This document shows, in pieces, positions 46,776 through 54,739 of a stretch of DNA of 64,000 nt. The DNA comes from MWCO01 sp964488865 (lineage in GTDB: Bacteria > Myxococcota_A > Polyangia > Polyangiales > Polyangiaceae): contig CAZAWR010000013.1 of the NCBI GenBank assembly GCA_964488865.1, positions 1 to 64,000 of the forward strand. Direction: 5' to 3'. Both the position numbers and the translations under genes were made by a program. The notes under the pieces are model-generated. The model searched no databases, was not told the origin of the DNA, and worked only from the letters and a program-made list of their open reading frames with translations. How positions within the stretch are numbered: position 1 is the first letter of the stretch; the number at the start of each line of letters is the position of its first letter.

Positions 46776-47513
46776 CTACAAGGTGAGGCCGAAACCGCCT
46801 GCGATGGCGAAGGCGTTGGCGTCTTGCCGAAGCAGGTACTGGACGTCGACGAACCCGTAGTAGCGGTTCCAGCCAAGTCCCATGAGTAGGCCGGGGGCTA
46901 CCGCGGGACGCCAGGACGTTTCGGACTGATCATGGTCCTGGCAGAGGTCGTTTGCCAGCTCTCGGAAAGCTCCGTCGACCGGGTCGCACTTGACGGAGCT
47001 GCGGAGGCCGAGCAGGCCGAGTCCCACGTGTGGGCGCAAGATGGCGTGGCTTGGGTTCAGCTCGAAGCCGAGGTCTGCCGCCAGGAAGCTGGCTCCCGTG
47101 CGGTGCTCGATGAGGGCGACGAGGGGCACGGGGTAGCTGGAGGTGGATCCGAAGAAGTGATCGTAGCGCAAGGCGGCGGTCGCGCCGAAGGCGAAGGTGT
47201 AGCCGGCGCGTAGGCCCAGGCCGGGACCGTAGGCGTTGAGGGACTCGCCGGAGGGAAGGGATGCATTTCCGAAGGCGCCGCCGCCCAATGCTTCGAGGCG
47301 GAAGGGGTGGTCCGGGGACGGGAAGCTTGATTCTGCTGCTTCCAGCTCCTGGGCGTCCAGGGTCGCGGTGTTGCCGGTTGTGGTCGCAGGGGGGGCGGCT
47401 CGGAGTGGCCAGCCGCTCAGGAAGGCAACGCAGGAGGCCGTGGAGGCCATCAAAAACCGAGCGAACCCCGACATCGTGGTGAGAGAGCGTAGCCGGGCTT
47501 GGGAGCGTCGCAT
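46776..47513 (-). CDS. outer-membrane beta-barrel protein
   Basis: About 245 residues: an unusually long N-terminal leader (MRRSQARLRSLTTMSGFARF to the hydrophobic stretch and AAPPA), then barrel strands (FRLEALGGGAFGN, LGLRAGYTFAFGATAALRYDHFFG, FLAADLGFELNP, FVDVQYLLRQDANAFAIAGGFGLTL). The C-terminal aromatic/hydrophobic end is typical of barrels. The start is unclear: ATG 47513 is used, ATG 47474 gives a shorter, more ordinary signal peptide; neither has a clear ribosome binding site. It pairs with the barrel gene downstream. Confidence 0.65.
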   Translation of the reverse strand: MRRSQARLRSLTTMSGFARFLMASTASCVAFLSGWPLRAAPPATTTGNTATLDAQELEAAESSFPSPDHPFRLEALGGGAFGNASLPSGESLNAYGPGLGLRAGYTFAFGATAALRYDHFFGSTSSYPVPLVALIEHRTGASFLAADLGFELNPSHAILRPHVGLGLLGLRSSVKCDPVDGAFRELANDLCQDHDQSETSWRPAVAPGLLMGLGWNRYYGFVDVQYLLRQDANAFAIAGGFGLTL

Positions 47514-47628
47514 AGTCCCAATGCCTGGATCCGGGGGGAGGTCAGGGGGCCGCAAGGGCGCGGGTTGGATCCCGGTCCCGAACGGGCTACAAGGAGTTCA
47601 GGGGTCGAGCTTTCGACCTGTGGTGGGA

Positions 47629-48807
47629 ATGCACATAGCACTCGTTACGGCGCAATTCCCGACCCCCACGTCGTACGGGGTGCGGGCTCGCGTGGCTCGG
47701 CTGTCGTTGGCCTTGGCCCAGCAGGGGCAAGTCCACCTGTTTTCCGCCTTGACGGAGGAAGACCTCGTTGCGGAGGGTCAGCGCTGCGGAGGAGCGGTCG
47801 ACCCTTATGCGCGTGTGGTGACCAGCGCGATGGCCAGAAGGGCACCGGGGACCGGACCGTTCGCTGTGCGGAGTTTTCCCGAGCGCATTGGGCGTGCTCT
47901 TTCGGCATCCCACGACGCGAGTCCGTTCGACGTGTTCATCGTGGTACACAGCGCCGCGGGAGCGGCGCTGGGCAGCGTAGGAGATGCGGCGGTCATCGTG
48001 GACGAGCCGGAGGTGCAGTCCACGGTGGCGTTGCGGTCGGTCCGAGAGAGCGTAGCGGGTGTGGTGCCGCGGCTGATAGCGCTCAGGGAGTGGCGCCGTC
48101 AGGAGCGAGCGATCTGGGGCCGTGCGGATGCCATCACGGTTGCGCGAGCCCGAGATTTGTCCAGTGTGCACCAAGTGCGCCCCGACACAGGGGTGCTGGT
48201 TCCGGATGGTGTGGACACGCAAGCGGTCACCTACGTTCCTCCTTCGCGGCGCAAGGGCAGCACCGTCTTGTTCGTGGGGGACCTGGCGGTGGCCTCCGTC
48301 GCTCAGGGGGCGAAGGAGCTTGCGGAGCGCGTCCTGCCCAAGGTGAGGACTCGCGTCCCGGATGCGAGCCTGACGTTGGCGGGGAAGTCTCCCTCCAGAG
48401 AGGTACGCGCTCTGGAGAGCGAGCACGTTCGCGTGGTGGGCGGCCGGACTAGTGTTCCGGCACTGTTGCGTGACCATGCGGTGTTCGCCATTCCCCTTGC
48501 GGTCGGATCGGACGGGATGAAGGACGTGCTCGAGCCGATGGCTTGCGGGATGCCGGTGGTGGCTTGTCCGACGTCGCTTCGGGAGTTCCCGGTGGAGGAA
48601 GGGCGGGACTACGCCGGAGGTCGTTCTACCGAGGAGCTGGCGGACCGCCTCGCCATGATCCTGGCGGACCGCGACCGGTTTGACCCGATGGCGCTCGCGG
48701 CTCGCAGGATGGCGGAGCGTTACGACTGGCAGACGATCGGCGACAGGTTTGTGCAGGTCGTGATGGCAGCGGTATCGCGCAAGCGGCGAGGGGGACGTCA
48801 GAAGTAG
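47629..48807 (+). CDS. GT4-type glycosyltransferase
   Basis: 392 residues with a GT-B glycosyltransferase pattern: N-terminal Rossmann fold (MHIALVTAQFPTPTSYGVRA), a mid-protein hinge, and the C-terminal nucleotide-sugar site (STVLFVGDLAV; SDGMKDVLEPMACGMPVVACP). The first Glu of the usual E-x7-E site is replaced (GSDGMKDVLE), so donor binding may be altered. The substrate cannot be told. ATG 47629 is chosen because the glycosyltransferase fold begins there; the longer upstream frame is non-coding. Its last ten bases overlap the end of the facing KamA gene. Confidence 0.78.
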   Translation: MHIALVTAQFPTPTSYGVRARVARLSLALAQQGQVHLFSALTEEDLVAEGQRCGGAVDPYARVVTSAMARRAPGTGPFAVRSFPERIGRALSASHDASPFDVFIVVHSAAGAALGSVGDAAVIVDEPEVQSTVALRSVRESVAGVVPRLIALREWRRQERAIWGRADAITVARARDLSSVHQVRPDTGVLVPDGVDTQAVTYVPPSRRKGSTVLFVGDLAVASVAQGAKELAERVLPKVRTRVPDASLTLAGKSPSREVRALESEHVRVVGGRTSVPALLRDHAVFAIPLAVGSDGMKDVLEPMACGMPVVACPTSLREFPVEEGRDYAGGRSTEELADRLAMILADRDRFDPMALAARRMAERYDWQTIGDRFVQVVMAAVSRKRRGGRQK

Positions 48808-50747
48808 TACCAGATGGTGGCGTACAGCGAGATGTCCTCGCCGATGTTCGCCAAGCGGTCGAGGTAGTCGAGCAAGGGAACGTCTCGACCGACGTAGGTC
48901 ACCTGATTGGAGATGTTCTTCTCCCAAGGATGCCACTCGTAGACGCGAGACCCATCCGGGAGGATGGAGAGCAGGTCCCTGTGCTGACGTGCCCGCAGGT
49001 GATTCTTGCCAAGACGCGGGACGTTGAACACGGCCTCGTCGGTGCGTGTGAGCCCCGGCATCAAGCGTGATTCCTCGTGCTGTTCCTGGATCAGCCGGGC
49101 CACGGGGACGCGATAGGCGGCCGTCTCCTCTTTCCCCTTGGTGTTGAACGTGTAGTAGGGGTCGATGCCAACGAGGCGAAGCTGTCGTCGAAGCAGCGTG
49201 GCCTCGAACCGCCGTGAGACGAAGAAAGTGTAGACGTTCTGGTTGTACACGTTCATCCCGTGTCGTCGGATCCGCTCGACGGCGGCGATGAGGTCGGCAT
49301 TCAGCTCGTACGGGTGCTCCACGTGGGTGACGAAGCAGATTTCTCGTCGTCCAGGATCTCTGAGCGCAGCGACTCGACTGAGCAAGCTGGTGGTCAGCCG
49401 CATGGGAACGGTCACTGGCGTCCGTGTTCCGATGCGAATGCGTTCGACTGATGGAATCGAAGCCACTCCGTCGAGGATTCCCATCAGGGTCTCGTCGTCC
49501 ATGGCAAGAGGATCGCCACCCGTCACGAGGACTTCGTGGATGGCCGGGTGGTCAGCGATCCAGGCAAGAGCCTGGTCGATCTTGTGCCGAGGGGCTAACG
49601 CGCCCGCCATCATGGCATCGTCGATCTCCCAGTTTCTCTGACAGTAGACGCAGATCTGCGGGCAAGTGTTGAACGGCTTGAGGATGGCGATTCCAGGATA
49701 CCGCCGGGTGACCAGGTCGATGGGAGAGGTGTCGCGTTCGAGCATGAAGTCGGAAGCACAAGATCGACGTTTCTCCCCGCTCATGCCTTCGACGTAGGAG
49801 AGCGGAGGGAACACCTGAGCGCGGACTGCCCGGTCCCGGAGGAAGGGGTCGTCATCCATGAGGGACAAGTAGAAGGGGGTGACGCCGAACGGCAGGTGCT
49901 GGCGTCTCAGCAAGGAGATGGCGGTCTTCTCTTGCTCCGTGAGCGTGACGCATCGAGCGATTTCATCGGCGTCGCGGAGGACGTGAGACATTTGCCAATG
50001 TGGGTCGTTCCAGCTGGCCAAGGAAGCATTGAGCGCGGCGAGCACACGGTCGCGGCGGGCGATACGTCGCAGGCGGGCGTCCGGGTCGAGGCCGGAGGCG
50101 TATCGGGTCATGATGTCGGCGGCGCGGTGAAACAGACGATCAAGCGCGACGGAGCGTGCGATCGCGGCTTCCCGTCCTTCGAGGGCGGGGTTCATTTCCA
50201 GGTCATCCGCGAACCGGACCGGGATCTTGCGTCGCACACCCCGTACGATGTGTGTCATGTCGGCGAAGAAGGCGGGGGACAAATCAGGTCGGTCGAGTCC
50301 CCGGACGATGTCGAAGAGAGCCTGGGTGATGCTGAATCCGGCGAGCGTGTCGGACCGGGCTTCCAAGATGGATCGGAAAGTCCGGACGCAGTCACGCACG
50401 TACACCGTTTCGAGGTGGGCGTGTCCGTCGTGGGCGAACGCGTCGAACTGCAGTCGCGTGACCCGATCGAACAACCGGGTTCTTGCGACCTCTACGTGGT
50501 CAACATGGCGGATCGCGCTGAGGAGTGGTGCGGCTTCCTCTCGGAAGGTGTCAGCGTTGTAGATCTCAGTCCAGTTCGTCGTCATTCTCTCGAGGCGTTC
50601 GACGGTGTGGGCCAACGACAGGTCGATGAGCGACCAAGGTTCGTACGATCGGGGGGCGACAGAAGCAGGAACCGATGCGGTGGATTCGGTAGGCCACGGG
50701 TGCTGAACGTCACGAAGATCGAGGTCCCAAGGTGGTACCACGTCCAT
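48798..50747 (-). CDS. KamA-family radical SAM protein (lysine 2,3-aminomutase-like)
   Basis: 649 residues. The C-terminal 350 hold a KamA radical SAM core: NTCPQICVYCQRNWE with the CxxxCxxC cluster (about 361-368) and VLVTGGDPLAMDDETL, then YNQNVYTFFVSRR. The pyridoxal-phosphate lysine of KamA normally sits in a PGGGGK loop; here the matching place reads FNVPRLGKNHLRA, so the Lys may be kept but the loop is altered. The N-terminal 300 residues are a helical extension that lysine aminomutases of about 400 residues lack. A KamA-like aminomutase acting on an unusual amino acid is possible; lysine as substrate is not certain. It is last in a leftward unit with two glycosyltransferases (69 bp gap). 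No ablB-like acetyltransferase is near. Confidence 0.8.
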   Translation of the reverse strand: MDVVPPWDLDLRDVQHPWPTESTASVPASVAPRSYEPWSLIDLSLAHTVERLERMTTNWTEIYNADTFREEAAPLLSAIRHVDHVEVARTRLFDRVTRLQFDAFAHDGHAHLETVYVRDCVRTFRSILEARSDTLAGFSITQALFDIVRGLDRPDLSPAFFADMTHIVRGVRRKIPVRFADDLEMNPALEGREAAIARSVALDRLFHRAADIMTRYASGLDPDARLRRIARRDRVLAALNASLASWNDPHWQMSHVLRDADEIARCVTLTEQEKTAISLLRRQHLPFGVTPFYLSLMDDDPFLRDRAVRAQVFPPLSYVEGMSGEKRRSCASDFMLERDTSPIDLVTRRYPGIAILKPFNTCPQICVYCQRNWEIDDAMMAGALAPRHKIDQALAWIADHPAIHEVLVTGGDPLAMDDETLMGILDGVASIPSVERIRIGTRTPVTVPMRLTTSLLSRVAALRDPGRREICFVTHVEHPYELNADLIAAVERIRRHGMNVYNQNVYTFFVSRRFEATLLRRQLRLVGIDPYYTFNTKGKEETAAYRVPVARLIQEQHEESRLMPGLTRTDEAVFNVPRLGKNHLRARQHRDLLSILPDGSRVYEWHPWEKNISNQVTYVGRDVPLLDYLDRLANIGEDISLYATIWYYF

Positions 50748-50816
50748 CGGGGACTGGCCACGATGACGAGACCGAGGTGGCTTGGACGGGTTTTGCGTAA
50801 GAGGGCCAGAAGCGCT

Positions 50817-52004
50817 TCAGGAGACCATGCGCCGGAAGACGTCGAGCATGGCTTGTGCCTGCAGCTCACAAGAGAAGCGAGGCGCCCAGGCGAGGCCTCG
50901 AGAGACCATGGTGTCGCGCAGCGCGGGGTCGGAGGAGAGGTCGTGAATGGCTCGCCCGATGCTCTCGACGTCGTCCGGGGACACCCGCAAGGCGGCGTCG
51001 GCCGCTACTTCGGCGAGGGAGCCGGCGTCGGTGGTGATGACCGGGCAGCCGGAGGCCATGGCCTCGATCACGGTGTAACCGAACCCTTCGAATCGCGAGA
51101 TGAACAGGTGTGCGATTGCGTTTCTGTACAGCGCTCGCAAGTCGGCGTCGGGGACATAGCCGAGCATGCGCAGACGGTTCTGTACCCCTGCTCGAGCAGC
51201 AAGCTGGCGGAGGGTGGTGATCTTGTGCGCTTCCAGGTCCCCTGCGAAAGCGAGCAACACATCCTGTCCGGCATCGACAGCGTTCGCCAGCCCCCGGATC
51301 ATGCCCTCCGGGTTCTTTCGCCAGTCCACGTCGCCGACGTAGAGCAAGAACTGGCGGGGAGGCAGGGCGTAGCGCTCGAGGCGCTGTCGGTCGTCCCCGG
51401 GGTCTTGGGAGGTCCAGCTCGACATGTCGACGCCGTTGTAGACTCGTGAGATGCGGCTTTGGGGTACGCCGAGCAGCTTCACCAGTTCGCCGCGTGTGGC
51501 GTCGCTGATGGCGACGACGTGATCCGCACTGCAGTAGCGCCTTCGTATCAAGCGTTTTCCCACGATGCCGAACCCGTCCCGCACCCCGAGGTACTTGGCG
51601 GGGAACTGCAGGGGGATGAGGTCGTGACATGTGACAACGCGCTTGCATCGTGCCAGGGACATAGCCAAGGGGGTGGCGTTGGGGTCGCCGAGATGCACGA
51701 CGCGGGCATCGACCTTTCGCATCGCTGCCCACAAGCCCAGGCGCCGACCGTAGGCCCAGCGGTACCGATCGAGCTGCGTGGCAGCGGGATTCCACGCGTG
51801 GCGCGCGACCTCGTGGAAGTCGTCCGTGATGGTGACTTGCCCTTGCAGTCCGAGGGTGATCAAGCCGAGCAGGCGGAGGTCCGTCGTGGTCCGTGGGTCG
51901 AGCCGTGCCAGACCGAGGGCGAGCGTCTGAAGGTACCTTCCAATGCCTCGGCGGCGTGTCGGCGTGTCGAGTGGGGAGAAGTCGATGACGATCGTGGGGG
52001 GCAT
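50817..52004 (-). CDS. GT4 glycosyltransferase
   Basis: 395-residue GT-B enzyme of the GT4 family: N-terminal RRRGIGRYLQTLALGLARL, middle VVHLGDPNATPLAM and HDLIPLQFPAKY, C-terminal LYVGDVDWRKNPEGMIRG and the donor site FISRFEGFGYTVIEAMASGCPVITT with its E-x7-E. Substrate is unknown. It starts 16 bp after the stop of a second glycosyltransferase gene on the same strand, sharing closely matched motifs, so the pair looks like a tandem duplication. No strong ribosome binding site precedes ATG 52004; translation may be coupled. Confidence 0.9.
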   Translation of the reverse strand: MPPTIVIDFSPLDTPTRRRGIGRYLQTLALGLARLDPRTTTDLRLLGLITLGLQGQVTITDDFHEVARHAWNPAATQLDRYRWAYGRRLGLWAAMRKVDARVVHLGDPNATPLAMSLARCKRVVTCHDLIPLQFPAKYLGVRDGFGIVGKRLIRRRYCSADHVVAISDATRGELVKLLGVPQSRISRVYNGVDMSSWTSQDPGDDRQRLERYALPPRQFLLYVGDVDWRKNPEGMIRGLANAVDAGQDVLLAFAGDLEAHKITTLRQLAARAGVQNRLRMLGYVPDADLRALYRNAIAHLFISRFEGFGYTVIEAMASGCPVITTDAGSLAEVAADAALRVSPDDVESIGRAIHDLSSDPALRDTMVSRGLAWAPRFSCELQAQAMLDVFRRMVS

Positions 52005-52020
52005 GTGCCGGCAGGGTAGA

Positions 52021-53220
52021 TCAAGGTCGCAGCCCAAGCACGTGCTGGTAGACGCTCAGCGTCTCTCGGGCTTGACGGCCTTGGGTGAATCGTTGGGCTC
52101 GAGCGATCCCGCGGCGAATGATGTCCTGTCGCAGCGCAGGGTCCTCAGCCACGCGCAGGAGGGCATCGCCAATGTGCTCGTGCTCGTCGGGTTCCACATG
52201 AATGGCGGCGTCGCCAGCGACTTCGGCCAAGGCGGTGCGGCGGGTGGTGATGACGGGGCACCCGCAGGCCATGGCTTCGACGACGGTGAGGCCGAAGCCT
52301 TCGTGTCGTGAGACGAAGAGATGGGCGATGGCGGAGCGGTACAGGGAGGCCAACTCGGCATCGGAGACGTAGCTGAGGAGGCGGACGGCATGGCGGATGC
52401 CGAGGTTGCGTGCTTCGCGATCGATGGTGGAGGTTTCGTCGATGCCGAGGCGACCGGCCCAGACGAGCTGCAGGCCGAGGTCAGGGCGTGCCTCTCTGGC
52501 GTGGCGCAAGGCGCGCAGCATGCCGGACTGGTTCTTTCTCCACGCGGCATGGCCGACGTACAGGGCGAAGGCACCGTCGCGGACGCCGTATTTTCTTCGG
52601 ACGAGCGCGTCTTCCTGGGGGTCACCTTGGTGGGTCCAGCGTTGGAGGTCGATGCCGTTGTAGACGACGGAAACGCGTGCGGCTGGCAACCCGAAGAGGG
52701 AACGCAGGTCTTCGGCGGTGTAGGAGGAGATGGCGATGACGTGGTCCGCGGCCAGGAAGCGGCGGGCCTGGCGGTGGCGTTGAATGGCCGCGAAGGTGCG
52801 CTGCGTCGGGGAGCGAGTGTGGACGCGCGCCTGGGCGAGGTCATGGCACGTGAGGACACGCAAGGGGCCACGGGACGGGAGACGAATGGGGGTAGCGTGG
52901 GGATCGGGCAGGTGGACGAGGTCGGCTCGTACCCTCACCGCCTCGTGTTCGAGCGCGACGCGCCTGAGCCACTGTGCGCGCTGGTCGTCGAGGCGCGACG
53001 GGGTACGGCTTCGAAGCTCGCCGCCGAAGTCGCGGAAGTCCTCTGAGATCTTGCTGTTCCCGAACGGATCCAGGTGAAGCAGTCCGAGAATCCGGACCTC
53101 TCCGCGCTCGTCCTGGTCGATGCCGGACAGCCCTGCGGCCAGTTGCTGGACGTGTCGACCGATGCCACGCAGGCGAAGGCTCGTGTTGAGGGCGGTCAGG
53201 TCGATGAGGACGGTCTTCAT
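52021..53220 (-). CDS. GT4 glycosyltransferase
   Basis: 399 residues, first gene of the glycosyltransferase/KamA unit. Matching blocks to the downstream gene: LRGIGRHVQQLAAGLSGI, LVHLPDPHATPIRL, HDLAQARVHTRSP, LYVGHAAWRKNQSGMLR and FVSRHEGFGLTVVEAMACGCPVITT with E-x7-E. These make the two clear paralogues. Likely builds a cell-surface glycan; acceptor unknown. ATG 53220 (MKTVLIDL) is chosen over the frame eight codons longer because the family starts with such a strand. It is divergent from the FHA-type sigma-54 activator across 101 bp, which is therefore a candidate regulator. Confidence 0.9.
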   Translation of the reverse strand: MKTVLIDLTALNTSLRLRGIGRHVQQLAAGLSGIDQDERGEVRILGLLHLDPFGNSKISEDFRDFGGELRSRTPSRLDDQRAQWLRRVALEHEAVRVRADLVHLPDPHATPIRLPSRGPLRVLTCHDLAQARVHTRSPTQRTFAAIQRHRQARRFLAADHVIAISSYTAEDLRSLFGLPAARVSVVYNGIDLQRWTHQGDPQEDALVRRKYGVRDGAFALYVGHAAWRKNQSGMLRALRHAREARPDLGLQLVWAGRLGIDETSTIDREARNLGIRHAVRLLSYVSDAELASLYRSAIAHLFVSRHEGFGLTVVEAMACGCPVITTRRTALAEVAGDAAIHVEPDEHEHIGDALLRVAEDPALRQDIIRRGIARAQRFTQGRQARETLSVYQHVLGLRP

Positions 53221-53321
53221 GCGTGTTTCGTCATCGTACCGCAACGATTCGGGGGGCTGGTGCAGATAGCACGCAACCGAACGCCTCCGCTGTCCGAAGG
53301 GGTCATTAGGAGGATTGAGTC

Positions 53322-54596
53322 ATGTACGAGACAGGAGGACCTTCCACAGGGACGATGGAGATACCGCGAGGGAACAGCCCTGGCGTGCTCTGGGTGGACG
53401 TTGGAGATGGGGATGTCCACCGGAGCTATGCGGTGGCGGAGGGAGCGAGGCTGGTGCTGGGCAGCGGCCAGGCGTGCGATGTCGTCTTGGCAGACCGCAT
53501 GGTGAGCGCCAGGCATTGCGAGGTGGCGTGCGAGAAGGGCGTGTTGTGGGTTCGAGACCTGGCGTCCAAGAACGGCGTGTACGCTGGGGGAGCCCAGGTG
53601 CAGCAGGCACGGCTTGGACCCGGCGCGTGCTTTGCGGTGGGACGGGTGGCCTGCTGCGTGAGGTCCGACAGTCGTCCCGTCGAGGAGCACTTGCCCCTTC
53701 CCGGCGTGATCGGGACGTCTGCGGCCATGATGCGCGTGGCTTCGGACACACGGCGACTGGCGAAGCTATCGGTTCCCATTCTCATCCGTGGTGCGACAGG
53801 AACCGGAAAGGAGGTCGTGGCGAGGGCGATCCATGCGCTGAGCGCACGTGCATGCGGACCTTTCTACGGCGTGAACGTAGGGGCGCTGCCGCCGTCGCTG
53901 GCGGCAGCAGAGTTGTTCGGTCATGAGCGAGGCGCGTTCACGGGTGCGGGGCAGGTCCGTAAAGGTGCGTTTCTCGCTGCCCAAGGAGGGACGCTGTTCC
54001 TGGACGAGATCGGGGAGGCGACCTGGGACGTGCAGGTTCTGCTCTTGCGCGCCCTGGAGCAGAGGGAGGTGCTGCCGCTGGGCTCGGACAAACACGTCTC
54101 GGTGGACGTGCGGATCGTGGCGGCTACGTGGGCTGCGCTCGAGGATGCGGTGAGAGCTCGACGTTTTCGGGAGGACCTTCTTCATCGCCTTGCGGTGGGC
54201 ACAATTCATCTGCCCGATCTTCGTGATCGCAAGTCGGACATCGGGATTCTGGCGGAGCATCTTCTTTGGGAGCGAAGGGAAGAAGTCGGACAGAAGCGTC
54301 TCACGCCTGCTGCTTTGGGGCGACTCATGGTGCATGAATGGCCGGGCAACGTGCGGGAGCTATCCAACGTAGTGTTTCGTGCTGCCACGCGGTCCGAGCA
54401 GGAGTGGGTGCGAGCGCGCGACGTGGATACTGCGCTGGGCGTGCACCGTGCGAGTGTCGGACCGCTATCCCAGGCGGCGGCTCAGGCACTGGTCAAGAGC
54501 TGCGACGGGAACATTTCGACGGCTGCGAGGAGGTGCGACGTTCCCCGGTCGACGTTTCGTGGTTGGCTCACGGGTCGTAGAGGTGCGGGGCACTGA
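53322..54596 (+). CDS. FHA-type sigma-54 activator (enhancer-binding protein)
   Basis: 424 residues. FHA domain (about 35-115, VSARHCEVA and ASKNGVYAGG), AAA+ sigma-54 interaction domain (about 130-365) with Walker A GATGTGKEV, GAFTGA at about 203-208, Walker B GGTLFLDEIGEAT, arginine-finger region RFREDLLHRL and WPGNVRELSNVV, then a Fis-type HTH (ISTAARRCDVPRSTFRGWL). All motifs for sigma-54 activation are intact, so it should activate sigma-54 promoters in response to Ser/Thr phosphorylation. AGGAGG lies eight bases upstream. It faces the glycosyltransferase/KamA unit; FHA-type activators of this kind are common in myxobacterial development. Compare the degenerate relative at 10.4-11.6 kb. 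Confidence 0.95.
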   Translation: MYETGGPSTGTMEIPRGNSPGVLWVDVGDGDVHRSYAVAEGARLVLGSGQACDVVLADRMVSARHCEVACEKGVLWVRDLASKNGVYAGGAQVQQARLGPGACFAVGRVACCVRSDSRPVEEHLPLPGVIGTSAAMMRVASDTRRLAKLSVPILIRGATGTGKEVVARAIHALSARACGPFYGVNVGALPPSLAAAELFGHERGAFTGAGQVRKGAFLAAQGGTLFLDEIGEATWDVQVLLLRALEQREVLPLGSDKHVSVDVRIVAATWAALEDAVRARRFREDLLHRLAVGTIHLPDLRDRKSDIGILAEHLLWERREEVGQKRLTPAALGRLMVHEWPGNVRELSNVVFRAATRSEQEWVRARDVDTALGVHRASVGPLSQAAAQALVKSCDGNISTAARRCDVPRSTFRGWLTGRRGAGH

Positions 54597-54739
54597 ACAG
54601 GATCACGTTGACGGAGCGGCAACGGCCGAACTGGTGAGCAGGGGACCGGGAACCGGGAATTCTGAATGGAGGCATGCTTTCGTTCCCTGCCGTCGGCTCC
54701 GCATTCACCAGTTTGGCTTCGGCTCTGTGTGATCCTGTT
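54596..54739. repeat. 144-bp imperfect palindrome at a convergent junction
   Basis: AACAGGATCAC (54596-54606) and GTGATCCTGTT (54729-54739) are an exact 11-bp inverted repeat that overlaps the last bases of both facing genes. Inside it, ACTGGTGA near 54631 pairs with TCACCAGT near 54706, and GCAGGG with CCCTGC further in. The complete gap between the FHA activator and the PEGA/TPR gene thus folds on itself. It looks like a palindromic element or a bidirectional terminator; no T-tract is present. Confidence 0.75.

Noticed and set aside
46011..47513. Missing GltH of the Glt-like system
   Set aside because: The two small barrels are close by but face the locus from the other strand and do not share the barrel motifs of the 14-16 kb pair; linking them would be guesswork.
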